From Juglans regia (Eukaryota; Streptophyta; Magnoliopsida; Fagales; Juglandaceae), in assembly GCF_001411555.2 (NCBI RefSeq), contig NC_049916.1, positions 24,756,558 through 24,820,557 of the forward strand: a stretch of DNA of 64,000 nucleotides, given 5' to 3'. Positions 1 through 15,858 of the stretch are shown in pieces. Position numbers and translations under genes: made by a program. The notes beneath the pieces are model-generated. The model saw only the letters and a list, made by a program, of their open reading frames with translations, was not told the origin of the DNA and did not search any database. The first letter of the stretch is position 1, and each line of letters begins with the position of its first letter.

Positions 1-120
1 AGATCGAAAAGGGCTTCTTTTCTTGATGATTACCAACTTGGATACTGGTAACAGAATTTGTAGTAATTTAGGGATTTGTGTAGTGATGACACTTCGAGGT
101 AACCAAATGTAATTTTTATC
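1..120. repeat. Direct repeat A, copy 1
   Basis: This stretch recurs at 704-835 with scattered substitutions and a short insertion. Shared landmarks are GAAAAGGGC, TTCTTGATGATTACCAACT, a GTAGTAATT block and GAGGTAACCAA. No coding frame is convincing on either strand. It is probably a remnant of a dispersed element, and this copy may continue beyond the window edge. Confidence 0.6.
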
Positions 121-380
121 TTAAAAAAAAAACGAATATAATTTTTCTTAGAGAGAGAGAAAACGAAAATATCTTTCATTAGATAAAACATTTGAGATGT
201 AATTGACACAATGTTTCTTCTATTCATGAGAGCTAAAATGTAATATTCGCGGAGCATCATTTTATGTGAGAAAATTACGATACTCATCACATAAACAATA
301 ATAAAATAGATAACTTGAGTATTTGTTATGGACTTAGAATCTTATATCTATATATATATATATATATATATAATTTTTCA

Positions 381-478
381 CATGCTCATTTGGTCTTGTT
401 CGCAAATTACATTATAAATAATGATAATGATAATGATTTTTCTTTTTGCATGTATTATGTGTTATGCATAATGCATTA
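381..478. repeat. Direct repeat B, copy 1 (copy 2 at 516-610)
   Basis: TGCTCATTT, AAATTACATTATAAATAATG and the GTTATGCATAATG tail occur in the same order at 516-610, about 135 bp downstream. A (TA)n microsatellite precedes this copy at 346-372. The array is AT-rich and non-coding. Confidence 0.6.
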
Positions 479-703
479 ATGTATTAGTGAAGTGGACATC
501 TATCAAAATCCTTTCACCTGCTCATTTAATTTTGTTCATAAATTACATTATAAATAATGATAATGAATTTTTTTTTTTTTTACATGAATTATGCGTTATG
601 CATAATGACATGAAGAAATCATTTAGTGAAAGAGAAGTGTTAAGTCACAAAAAAAAAATTTATAAAAATAAATCTACAAATATATTTTTGGATTAAGCGG
701 ATT

Positions 704-835
704 TCGGATAGAAAAGGGCACACAATAGTAGCTTATTTTCTTGATGATTACCAACTCCGATACTAGTAACGGATTTTGTAGTAATTCGGAGATTGGTATA
801 GCGATGATACTTTGAGGTAACCAAGTGTAATTTTT
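704..835. repeat. Direct repeat A, copy 2
   Basis: Second copy of the 1-120 repeat, somewhat longer because of an insertion after GAAAAGGGC. Between here and about 1690 the DNA is AT-rich intergenic sequence with no gene that I can support. A pyrimidine-rich stretch around 1700-1730 marks the likely 5' leader of the next gene. Confidence 0.6.
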
Positions 836-1803
836 AAAAAAGGTTGTATGAGAAGTGCATTGATATGCACGAGTAGAAATAAGCTCCAAGTGGTTTTCCA
901 GGATGAAGTTGGCTACTTTAATTATTTTGATTGCCTCTTGTCATTCACTTCCAATATTCATTCTGGTGTGACTTTTTCGTATAAGATAGGGAGAAGATAA
1001 CAACACAAGAAGTGTGTAGATAATTTTGAGAGTATTTCTTAATAAAAGAGAATTGTTTTTCGAGTCAAGTTTTAGGTTCAACTATTTGTGTAGAGTTAGG
1101 TCAAACTAAATAGCGATAAGTTAAAATGTTGTATCTTAAAAGAATCAAGTCAAGAGTAGTTCTGCTACACTGGTTAATTTGAAACTTTATACACTGTCAA
1201 AGACTTGAATCTCCTTAAATAGAGTGAGATTTTCATACTTCGGTCCAAACTGATTTCGTTTGAATGTTAATTTTATTATAATTTTTATTATATTATTGTA
1301 TATTTTACTAACATATATATATTTATATAATCTTTCATCAAAGTTAAAGACAACAACTTTAAATATAGCCTTGCAAAACAAAAGTAAGTATAATTAAAAG
1401 TTGACTTATAGTTTAATTGGTATATTCATCCTTTGTATTAATAAAGAATACGGTGAGTTTGTGAATTCTAACACTTAGAGAAAAATATTTTTTCATAAAT
1501 ATAAAAAAGATAAAAAAAAAATTATCATTTTTAGAATTTATCATTTTTACTTACAAAAATGATAGATCACCAATTTGTTAACAATTATTATATTACAAAA
1601 TAATATGTTTTTAAAATTTTAGAAAAATATTATTTTGTTAATTGGCTCTGATGGTATATCCACCGTTACGTCATAGTTAAATAAATGAAAATTTAATCAT
1701 CTCCCCGCTGTCTCTTCTACCTCTCTCTCCGAACTCGCGGACTAATCGATGAGCCTCCTCCCATTTGCAGAAAAATAAGAATCTGTTTAGCGAACAGTCA
1801 CCT

Positions 1804-1830
1804 ATGGAGGATCCCCAGGAAGCTTCATAG
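1804..1830 (+). promoter_or_regulatory. Upstream ORF of 8 codons in the WDR13-like leader
   Basis: An ATG at 1804 opens a frame of eight sense codons that closes with TAG at 1828-1830, one base before the main ATG at 1832. A scanning ribosome would meet it first, so it could lower or condition translation of the WD40 gene. Whether it is in the mature mRNA depends on the transcription start, which the sequence does not fix. Confidence 0.5.
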
Positions 1831-1831
1831 A

Positions 1832-7387
<5,556 letters not shown>

Positions 7388-8001
7388 AATAAAAATACAA
7401 CATTATACAGGAATAGAAAAGTTCTAAAACACATACTCTCTCGTAAGGCTGGAGCTGGAGCACTAGATTATCTTTTGTTTGATTGATGTTTACTATTCTT
7501 TTGTGAAAATCCTTTGTACCATTTGCAGCTGATCTCTTAACATGTGTTGGATTGTAACCATACTGTTAATTGTTTCAGTCAGATCAGGAAACTGAGTGAT
7601 TGTCATTTGAACCAATGTTGTATTCTTCAATTTCTGTAGAATGTAATCTGTTTTTTTTTTTTTAAATATATCAAATACTTCAGCAAATAATTTCACGTTG
7701 GCTGGATGTTCTTTATTATCCAATCATAAGCTCACTTTTCATGCATCGAACCGATCTCCAAAATAGTAAGAGAGAAAACTAAAGGTGGCCTAATTCATTT
7801 AGAATGAGCACTTCTATTCATCATTTTTACATCACACACTACACTTGATTTTTATTTTTATTTTTCAGTTTATTCTTACTAAATTAAAGAAATTTTTATA
7901 CTTATCATTCATATGATGTAGAGAAAATGAGTAGATTTTTCATTTAGAACAAAAAACATACCGTGGTAATTAAATTTAATTATCCGATATCTTCACAACA
8001 C
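7388..8001. other. 3' flank of the WDR13-like gene and spacer to the tRNA gene
   Basis: This is AT-rich sequence downstream of the WD40 stop codon. It probably holds the 3' untranslated region and polyadenylation site, but I see no unambiguous signal. A 76-codon minus-strand frame here includes a lysine run from a poly-T tract and looks like chance. Confidence 0.5.
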
Positions 8002-8074
8002 TCCATTGTAGTCTAGTTGGTCAGGATACTCGGCTCTCACCCGAGAGACCCGGGTTCGAGTCCCGGCAACGGAA
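8002..8074 (+). tRNA. tRNA-Glu (anticodon CTC)
   Basis: The cloverleaf is readable: acceptor TCCATTG/CAACGGA, D arm, anticodon arm with CTC inside the CTCTCAC loop, a 5-bp T stem closing TTCGAGT, and discriminator A at 8074. The internal A box (TAGTCTAGTTGG) and B box (GGTTCGAGTCC) fit Pol III control. A CAA triplet just upstream and a T5 run just downstream complete a plant-type unit. One oddity is position 4 of the acceptor stem: A opposite C where G-C would be expected. No CCA is encoded and there is no intron. Confidence 0.93.
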
Positions 8075-8078
8075 TGAC

Positions 8079-8083
8079 TTTTT
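8079..8083 (+). terminator. Pol III terminator of tRNA-Glu
   Basis: Five consecutive T residues begin five bases after the tRNA 3' end, the usual RNA polymerase III stop signal. Confidence 0.75.
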
Positions 8084-8649
8084 AGTAAAGTGATCGCCAA
8101 CTGCGCATTTTTTTAGTCCTAGCCTTGGCTGTATGCCTGTAATGCACATGTGATGCGTAAGCACAAACGACATTAAAAAACAAATAATAATAATAATTAT
8201 AGTGGCAGGTGGAAAGGGTCAGATCCAAAGCCAGTATATGTCATGCAAAACACATTTTATACAACAGGAAGTATCTATTGCTATGGAAATGAGAATGAGA
8301 GAATACTCTCTCGTCTCTATACACGTTCCTAATTCTTCTCTCTCTTTTTTTTTTTTTTTTGGGGGAGAGTAAGGAATACACATTCCTGATTTTCTAAGAA
8401 CAAAGAACTGGAGAGGGGTAGAGAGAGAGTGTGTATTACAAGATTACAGATGAACAAACACATCCTCGACCTTTAAGATGAAAAAAAAAAAGGGTGATTC
8501 CCCTTATAACAATTAGGCATTGACAAAAGGTTTTCAAACCATTTCCCCTCTCAACCATCAACTCATAAATACTACAGCGTTTAATGCAGATGCAGCCTCC
8601 GTCTTTGCCTGAAGCCATTATAACTCCTACCATACGTTTCTCTACTATG
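8084..8649. other. 3' flank of the SHL-like gene (minus strand)
   Basis: Sequence downstream of the SHL-like stop codon on the minus strand. It has a long T run near 8347-8361 flanked by CT- and GA-rich sequence and is likely 3' untranslated plus intergenic. No other gene is supported. Confidence 0.4.
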
Positions 8650-11600
8650 TCACCTACGGCGTCGTTTTGTCTCCACCTGAAACATCATAATTGCACATGA
8701 ACATTGATCATACAGCTGCAAGCTCCTGCACAGTGTGATAATCCTATCAATTTGTTACCTTTTGTCTTTTTTTTTTTTTTTATTTTTATTATTGGGTGGG
8801 TTGGGGGAGGGTTATTAACATGCATTTCGTAGCCTCCGCTTAAATTTATAGCTTTAGGGTGCGTTTGGAACATAAACTACTCTCAATTCATCTCAACTCA
8901 TCATTACAACTTTTTCAAATCCCAACACAAAATATAATAAACAATTCAACTTTTTCAAATCTCAAAATAATAATAATATTAAAAAATAATATTTTATCAT
9001 CTCAACTCAACTCAACTCAACTCAATTCAATATCCAAACTCACCCTTAAAGTTCACGTAGAAGAAGCTCTTCCTGATGAAAGTGACATCCGTACATGTTT
9101 TATAGAATTTCCAGTGTAAGATACTTCTAAACTGATGGTTTTTATATCAATATACGTTAACATATCCAACATCTGAACTTAGACATGCACATTTTGAGTC
9201 TGCATATAACTAACACGGGAGTGAAACTAAATGCTGTAATAGTTACCTTTGTATCCAAGAGTCTGGAAGCAGTATGAGAATTCTGCAACTTCTTCTGACC
9301 TTCAGAGGAACAATTTTCGCACAAGAAATGATCTAGTATTTTAGCTTCCTCCGCAGTCATGTTTATACAAACAGGGTGAAACCTGAATAAAAAGTAATAG
9401 TCTGCTTTTAAGAGGCACATGAATTTGACAACTTAAACTCTTGTAACCAGGCTCAAGCAAATAGCTTGAACCCTCAAACCGGTCGGGTTTATAGCACATT
9501 TGTGGTTATCACTCTCACTAGGTCATTACATATCGAAGCCAGTCTTACCTTTGAAAACATTCTAAACTACATTTAATCATTTGCACACATATCATAAAGC
9601 ATTTATCTTTAAGACTTCCATTTTTGTTTTACCAGTATCTTTAAAACTCTTAAATTCATTGTGGCTCTCACACACACCAGCCCTTGTGTACAAGATTTTG
9701 CACTGTTCCCACAGCCTGTGTGCAAAGGGCACATGATGGACGTGATTGCACATCCCCTCATAGAATTTATACCAAGCATCATTATATGGCCAAATGAATA
9801 CATTTTTAAGTACCCATTCATTCATCATCATGCTTCCATTCAATAATACTTTATTACAGAACATCTGCATAGATGTATGTTTCTAGTCATAGTTGTTGGA
9901 GCATAGAAACATGACCATTCATTACTAGTACTTTAAAACATCTTTCAGAACTGTAATATATTGATTCCATCAAGCATTGCAAGACATAGAAGCGCTAAAT
10001 TGGCAACACCAAGAACTACATGAAAGGAGCAGATAACTCCTCTTCGCAAGGCTCCATCAGAGACATGCAGTTCATTTGAAGTTAACAGTCTCTAAAAGAA
10101 AATTACAAAAAACCTGGATAGACGGTGATTTAAATTTAATAATGAGTAATTTCAAGTACTGCTTTTCATCACATTCTCACTCTTTGGCGAGTTGTCAGAC
10201 ACTTGAATTAGTTTTCATGTCCTGAACACAGAATGACCAATAACAGTACACAAGCCTAGGAAAATTACGAAAAAAAGAACAAAAACTACATCAAACGTGA
10301 TGTGCCTTATGGTGACCACGTTTCACGCTATAAGGCTGAACGCGGATAGGAACTAGAAGTCCTCAACTTCTGGCGCATTCTTCTAAATGAGTAGGAAGGA
10401 GAAACAGCAAAGCGAATGCCGAGTGAATTGCAGGACTGAGTGAAACGGAACCCGGGGTTAGTAAAGATAATTTACCTCCCCTGCCCACGAAGTACGAAAT
10501 AAGGGAGGTGTGCTTTCGTAGCGACCATTCCATTTGGTCTGGCTGGGTTAGAAAGGAGAAATGAGAGGAGAAATGAAAGGAGGAGAGACTGACAAGGAGC
10601 GGTTCAAACCTTTGATTTTTTCATTGTTCTATTCCTGTACTTGATAATGGCCTGCTAATCAGACGCGAGCCCCGCTGGCGGATTCCTCCTTTTGCTCCTC
10701 CGTCTACGGGGTATTAGCAGCCGTTTCCAGCTGTTGTTCCCCTCCCAAGGGCAGGTTCTTATGCATTACTCACCCATCTGCCACTAGAAACATCACTTCC
10801 CATCTGACTTGTATGTGTTAAGCATGGGTCCAGTGGATCCAATCTATAGTTAGGGGGCAATACATACCAAAAGTTTCGAAGGAACCCTACCTCTCTTGCC
10901 GGCTCAAGTTCAGCTTGAAGATAGTTAGCTCATTTCCTACATGATAGGGGGCACTTCTATTATGCTTATGGTAGTTATAGTGCTTTTGCGCACTTCCTTT
11001 AGAAAGTCCGTCCGCACCCTCTCTTTGATTGTTAGAGTAAGCCTAATCTATAAAACTTACCACCGCAGTACCTCGACGTGACATGAGCATGAAAGGGGTT
11101 CAACAATCTGTTTTCTGAGTCAAAAGAGATATCGTGTCCGAAGGGGAGGGTGGTTTTATTCGGGGCTCGAGAGATGGAATACGTTAAGCCAGATCTTGGT
11201 TCCAATGCTGCAAAGACAGGTTCTGGGTAAAAACTAGGTATTGGTCCTGGTGCTGCAGAGACAGGTGTTGCTGATCGAACTAATCTACTTTAGGGATTCA
11301 CCTAGCAGCCCTGCTGCAGTCCATTTCCCAGCTTCACTTGCGCGATTTGCACTTCTGATTGGTTCCATCCATCCCCAACCCAAATGAATCAAGTATGAAG
11401 GGGTCAGTCAGTCAAGCGGTTCGAGTTCTCGGTCAGTTCCCATTCGCTTGCCCCCCTCATAGTCCATTAGTGGGTAGGGTGGTAAACTTAGAGGGCGACT
11501 ACTGTAGGACGTGGATCGATCATGACGAGAATGGACTTCTCCATAAGGATGCTACTGACTAATAGCATTTAATTTTACAGGGTTTAAACCCCTTCCATAG

Positions 11601-14228
11601 AAGAACCTGTGTGGGTGAGAGGCAAAAAACCTTTTACTCAGTTGTATAGTTCTAGATTTTTCAACATGTATTCAAATATTTTATATCTAAATTTTTACAT
11701 TTGGCAAAATATTTCAATTGCCATAAAATTTGGTATTTTGATATATACTTCAATCACTATATCTGAAAAATCACACATATTTGTATAACATTAATAGCAT
11801 TCAACTTACCAATCACTGCAACCTTCACACTGAACCATTAGGTCATCAGGGTTGTACGGCATCTCACACTTGCAATACCTGACAAAATATAACAAGCAAT
11901 AAACCATAAGATCTCAAACCAACTGATGAAATAAGAAACTTGAATCAACAACTTTGAACTCCGAAGATCCCATGTTACAATAATTAGATTGTTATTAATC
12001 CAATAAACAAAACAAAAATGCCAAATATGCCGTGGTGAAGATAGAATCATGAAATAAGTGAGCCCCAAGAGTAGATAAAAAAAAAAACCAATTAACCAAT
12101 AAATAGTGGCTTATTTTGGAGATAAAACATCTTGTGTCACTTTAATTTGGACAAGCATAAGGACTGCAGGTACAAGTCCCAATGTGGGGCTCATCAACTT
12201 TTAAAAGAATTTCCATCTGGTATCCATAACTTTAGCTTTCTCATGTCATATCATGTAGGGAAAATCACATCAAGGGGAAGCCAAGGACCATGTAGATACA
12301 ATTTATCAACCTCAGCTAGCAAGTATTTTAAACTAGTGAACGCAACTGAAATCTTGAAATACAAGTTCCAATATTTCATAGTTTGAGGATGGAGGGAAGA
12401 AACTTTGCTGCAAATGAGTAACAGAAATATACAAAATACCAAATTGTGTTCAAATTTATCTCCAACTAGTACCAACTAAAATGCAACTCAGTAAAAGATT
12501 TTAAAATTTGAGTAACATGTAATTTCTACATAAAGGAAAGACAGTTGTGTAAACTTTATCACGTCAAAATCACAAGCTAACTAAAAAAACTAATGTGCCA
12601 CTTCACAAAACCGTAAAATTCATATGACAAGCATTGTTTGCCAGTGGTACTATATGCACCACTGGTATGCTACAACGTTTTTCCATTGATTCTTATACTA
12701 AATGAAAAGCTGCAAATGGATTATGCTACCAAAAGTAGAAGGTTGAAATAAGAATCTTCATTAGTCAAATGGCACATCAAACTGGAGTACTCAGACTGCA
12801 AAATCGATCTACAACCTACTCGACACACCTGCTGCTACAACAAATTCCTCAACTATAATACGATTTGATAACGATAGGCTTGAATCATACTGCCACTTTG
12901 GTTATTTCCAGCACATAATTATGAAGTCACAATCACTAAGATTTTTCATGTTGCACAAAATTACTTGAGCATACAGGCAGAGGTGTAATTTTTTGGATTG
13001 ATCGTAGCCTTGGGTGTAATTTTATGTGCAATGCAGAGGGACCAACTAAAACACAAATCATTTAAGAGATTTTTACTTCTCAGATAAATCACTTGTGACA
13101 TTGCAGCTGGAAGTTCCGATAGTACATCCTGAGAACGGTGGTAGCAAGCTTACAAAGGAGCCAACTAGATGAATGATGAAAAATGTCTCAATTTCATCCT
13201 GGGCCCTTTTCTAAACTACCTAAAGATTTTTTTTAACTAATAATCCTGACTCCATACTGTGCTTGTGTACAGCATGAGTTGAGTTGGCTCCAAACGAAGC
13301 GCTGGGGACAAAAAAATAACAAAAAGTCGAAATAAATTCATTGACGCCAAAAGGTTCTATCTCATCAGCCCGAGCCTGAATAAGTAAATCCTTTCATCCG
13401 TTGCATTAACTTGGAAACCTTTCCATAGAAAGCTACTGGGATTTGGCATTACGATCCCATACCTTTTCAGCAAAAATTCATATACACGTACGTATGTCTA
13501 AGTGGAATCATGAATTACTGTGGCGAAGATAGGAAACATTTAAAAAAACAAAACAAAAGATAATGATAAAAAGAGTCCCCTCTCCTATTACAAAAGCAAC
13601 TCCAACAATAACAATAAACTGTAAAAATAAAAAATAAAAAAATAAAAAAGGGAAAAAACCCGAATGATTCGCTTACATACACGGCGACTCTGTCGGGATT
13701 GAAAGCTCCGGTGGAGGAATTGTACTCGAAACGACAGAAGAAGTCGTCGTTCCCGACGGCATCGAGCTTGGTGTAGCTCTTGAAGGAGTGGACCGTACAC
13801 TTGGCCTCAATGGTATCGGCGCTCTGTGCGTCGTAGTGATCGGAGAGGAAAACCTCCTTGGAGCCATGGAATTGACGTCGCCCGCCGATGGACTCCTCGG
13901 GCCGGTAGTACCATCTGACGTGGACCTTCACGTTGGTCCCACGGCCGTCCGCTTCGATCCGCTCGATCTTCGCCACGTAGGACGGCTTCGAAGGATCCGA
14001 CGGCCGCATGAGGACGCAGTCCCCGCCTGAAAATACTCGGAGAAGTCAAGTCATGAGATGAGATAGCTCTCTCTCTCTCTCTCTCTGAACAGAAAGGTTA
14101 AGGCGGTGTTAGTTTTCTGGAAATTCGAGGCGGAAAGTGTGGGAAAAGCGCTTACCTCGGATGGTTTTGTTGATGTGTTTGACCGTGTAAGACTCAAGTG
14201 TTCGTCTCGGAGCCTTTGGTTTGGCCAT
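8650..14228 (-). CDS. SHL: SHORT LIFE (SHL)-like BAH-PHD chromatin reader, 5 exons, 216 aa
   Basis: Exons in transcription order: 14228-14156, 14026-13681, 11878-11810, 9382-9247, 8676-8650. All introns are GT-AG with matching phases; 651 nt in total. Residues about 25-140 form a BAH domain ([18 protein letters not shown], then [11 protein letters not shown]). Residues about 142-190 form a PHD finger with visible zinc ligands: CKC, CEGC, H-P-V-C and CENC. The tail ends in KRRRR, a likely nuclear localisation signal, encoded by the last 27-nt exon. Known for the family: Arabidopsis SHL and EBS read H3K27me3 through BAH and H3K4me2/3 through PHD, and repress flowering genes. The KAPR start, HINK block and [11 protein letters not shown] region favour SHL over EBS, although the basic tail is EBS-like. 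Exon 2 is CpG-rich against AT-rich surroundings. Intron 3 (2.4 kb) holds organellar DNA and intron 4 holds a MITE. The start is the ATG at 14228, in family-typical context. The gene appears intact. Confidence 0.92.
8857..9045. mobile_element. Tourist-like (PIF/Harbinger-type) MITE, 189 bp
   Basis: The ends are inverted repeats: GGGTGCGTTTGGA on the left, and the complement of GGGTGAGTTTGGA on the right, one mismatch in 13. TTA directly flanks both ends (8854-8856 and 9046-9048), the usual target duplication of this superfamily. The interior is AT-rich with a CTCAA tandem run and has no coding capacity. It sits in intron 4 of the SHL-like gene. Related but more decayed copies appear at 24240-24440, 24580-24790 and 31985-32165. 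Confidence 0.8.
10280..11640. other. Organelle-derived insertion in SHL intron 3 (NUMT carrying plastid DNA, or mixed NUPT)
   Basis: Base composition shifts to near-balanced GC against the AT-rich intron on both sides, with no splice or coding signals for SHL. It encloses a recognisable plastid 16S rRNA piece (10655-10826). The flanks have the texture of plant mitochondrial intergenic DNA, and plant mitochondria often carry plastid rRNA fragments, so a mitochondrial insertion bearing a plastid-derived segment is my favoured reading. Both boundaries are approximate. A 67-codon frame at 11359-11562 is not a product I recognise. Confidence 0.6.
10655..10826 (-). pseudogene. rrn16: Decayed fragment of plastid 16S rRNA (5' region)
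   Basis: Read on the minus strand this follows the 5' part of plastid 16S rRNA: CATGCTTAACACAT, GTGAGTAA, then AACCTGCCCTTGGGAGGGGA, then CGGCTGCTAATACCCCGTAG, then GCTCGCGTCTGATTAGC. About 170 nt are present and both flanks are unrelated to rRNA, so it is only a fragment. A few bases are missing after AATCCGCC. Differences from the remembered plastid sequence are nearly all C-to-T or G-to-A, many at former CpG sites. Confidence 0.85.
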
Positions 14229-14660
14229 GGGAGTCCTGAAGAGTACAAAGACATGCACAGAGACAGACAGAGAGAGGGAGGGAGGGAGAGAGAGAGCAAA
14301 ACCAGGAAGTTGAGGACTTTTTTTATTTTTTATTAGAATATTTTTAACTACTTTTGCAGGAAGATTCGATTTGGTGCATCGCGGACACAGATTAAGTGGT
14401 GGTGTCTCCGGTTTAATCAGCGTTTGTATGTGTAAAGATTAGACTTCCAGTTGAAGCGGAAGGGTATATCTGAAAATAAATGGATTGCTAGGGGTGGTTC
14501 CGTGGTTTGTTGAGGCAGGATCGATGCGAAGCCACGTCAGCGTCGATGTAGATTTGGGCTTTTATCCATCGAGTTTTCTAGTAGATTGTAGAAGCCCTCT
14601 GTAGAATGTTTACATGTTCTGGTAGGGAGCTCGAAGCCTACGTGGATTGTGTAAATAATA
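14229..14660. promoter_or_regulatory. 5' flank / probable promoter of the SHL-like gene
   Basis: Immediately upstream of the SHL-like ATG on its strand. It contains a GA/CT-rich run at about 14264-14297, common in plant leaders and promoters. No TATA element stands out. The exact transcription start cannot be read from the sequence. Confidence 0.35.
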
Positions 14661-14664
14661 AAAA

Positions 14665-14970
14665 TAAAATAAATTATTTTTATAGTACATTATTTATAAA
14701 AAATTACAGCAACATAAAAATATTATACAAAATAAATTCATAATCTAATAAAATTTTATAAAATTTATATTATAATAAAAATAATTTTACAATCTTATAT
14801 GTTATATCAAGTCACAAAAAAAATTATTTCTATAATATATTATTTATAGAGAATTATAATAGACCTAAATAGATTATATAAAATAAATTTACAAACTAAT
14901 ATAATTTTATAGAATCTATTAAATTTATATTATAATAAAAATAATTTTAAAATTTGATATATTACATCTA
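14665..14970. repeat. Tandemly duplicated AT-rich block
   Basis: About 150 bp recurs in tandem. Landmarks such as TAAATTATTTTTATAGTA-like starts, AAATTTATATTATAATAAA and TATTACAT/TATATCA tails appear in the same order twice (14665-14820 and 14821-14970), with substitutions. It is non-coding. Similar AT-rich sequence continues to about 15240. Confidence 0.55.
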
Positions 14971-15765
14971 ATCACATTAATTTATAAGTTAATTTTTGTA
15001 TAATTATTTTATTATTAAAATATTTTCTTTATTTATATTATTTAAATAATATAAATTTTTTAAATAAAATTATTATTAATAATATACATCACATTTATCC
15101 TACTTTTATCTCACAATATAAAATATGTCACGTTTAACATCCTTGACTGGTAAAAATTATTTAATAAAATATTATATAATAATAATAAATATATTATATC
15201 TTATATAATTAAATAAAAATAAAATAATAATATGATCAATAGAATTTTCTATTCGAATTCCGAATATCCAACGTGAGTGGGGTTCGAGCGTATGTTGACC
15301 GGTGCCCCCGTAACCTTTTTTTGTTTGACTCTTGGGGCACACTTCAAAAAAGTTGTACCCTTCAAGCTTCAATTATGATGGTTTTAATTATAACGTTATA
15401 TTTTCAAACAACCTACCTAGCTAGACTCCAACCATTTTTGTCTACTCTTATAAATTTGTGTTTTTTCTTGATTTTTTTTTTGTTCAAGATATTGATTGTT
15501 TCTATTGTGCAGGGATTTGGGTATAAATTTAAAATACAATGATTTTAGGATGCAATATATAATTTCTTCAACATCAATTTATTGGTCATGTGTGTGTATT
15601 ATTTTCTAAAAATGAAATTGATCATTTCTCATTATCTGTCTCCTTGAGCCTATTTTCGGGCAGCTGGTCCTCCCCTATCCTATCCCACTTCTCCTCCAAC
15701 TTCAAGCTACCTACCATATGTGCTCCTTTATTTTCCTATTTGCTTTATTTAATGGAAAAATATTT

Positions 15766-15858
15766 GCATCAGCCCCACACCAGCACACACTCAACCTATT
15801 GAGTGTAAAAAAAAAAAAAAGTGATGTGAAGTGTGTGCTGGTGTGGGGCTGATGCATA
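15766..15858. repeat. Near-perfect inverted repeat with 26-27 bp arms
   Basis: The left arm begins TGCATCAGCCCCACACCAGC and the right arm ends with its exact complement; arms continue through ACACACT and its complement. The loop is about 38 nt and includes an A14 run. A fainter match extends outward (GGAAA near both ends), as in a short MITE. It lies between the SHL-like promoter and the 3' end of the beta-galactosidase gene. Sequence from 15860 to 16980 shows nothing I can assign. Confidence 0.7.

Noticed and set aside
7493..7723. 76-codon minus-strand frame downstream of the WDR13-like gene
   Set aside because: Contains a lysine run from poly-T, has no recognisable domain and no splice context; likely chance in AT-rich sequence.
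11359..11562. 67-codon frame in the organelle-derived insertion
   Set aside because: It is in a decayed intronic insertion, and I could not match it with confidence to any mitochondrial or plastid protein.
13788..14030. 80-codon plus-strand frame opposite SHL exon 2
   Set aside because: Shadow of a GC-rich coding exon on the other strand.
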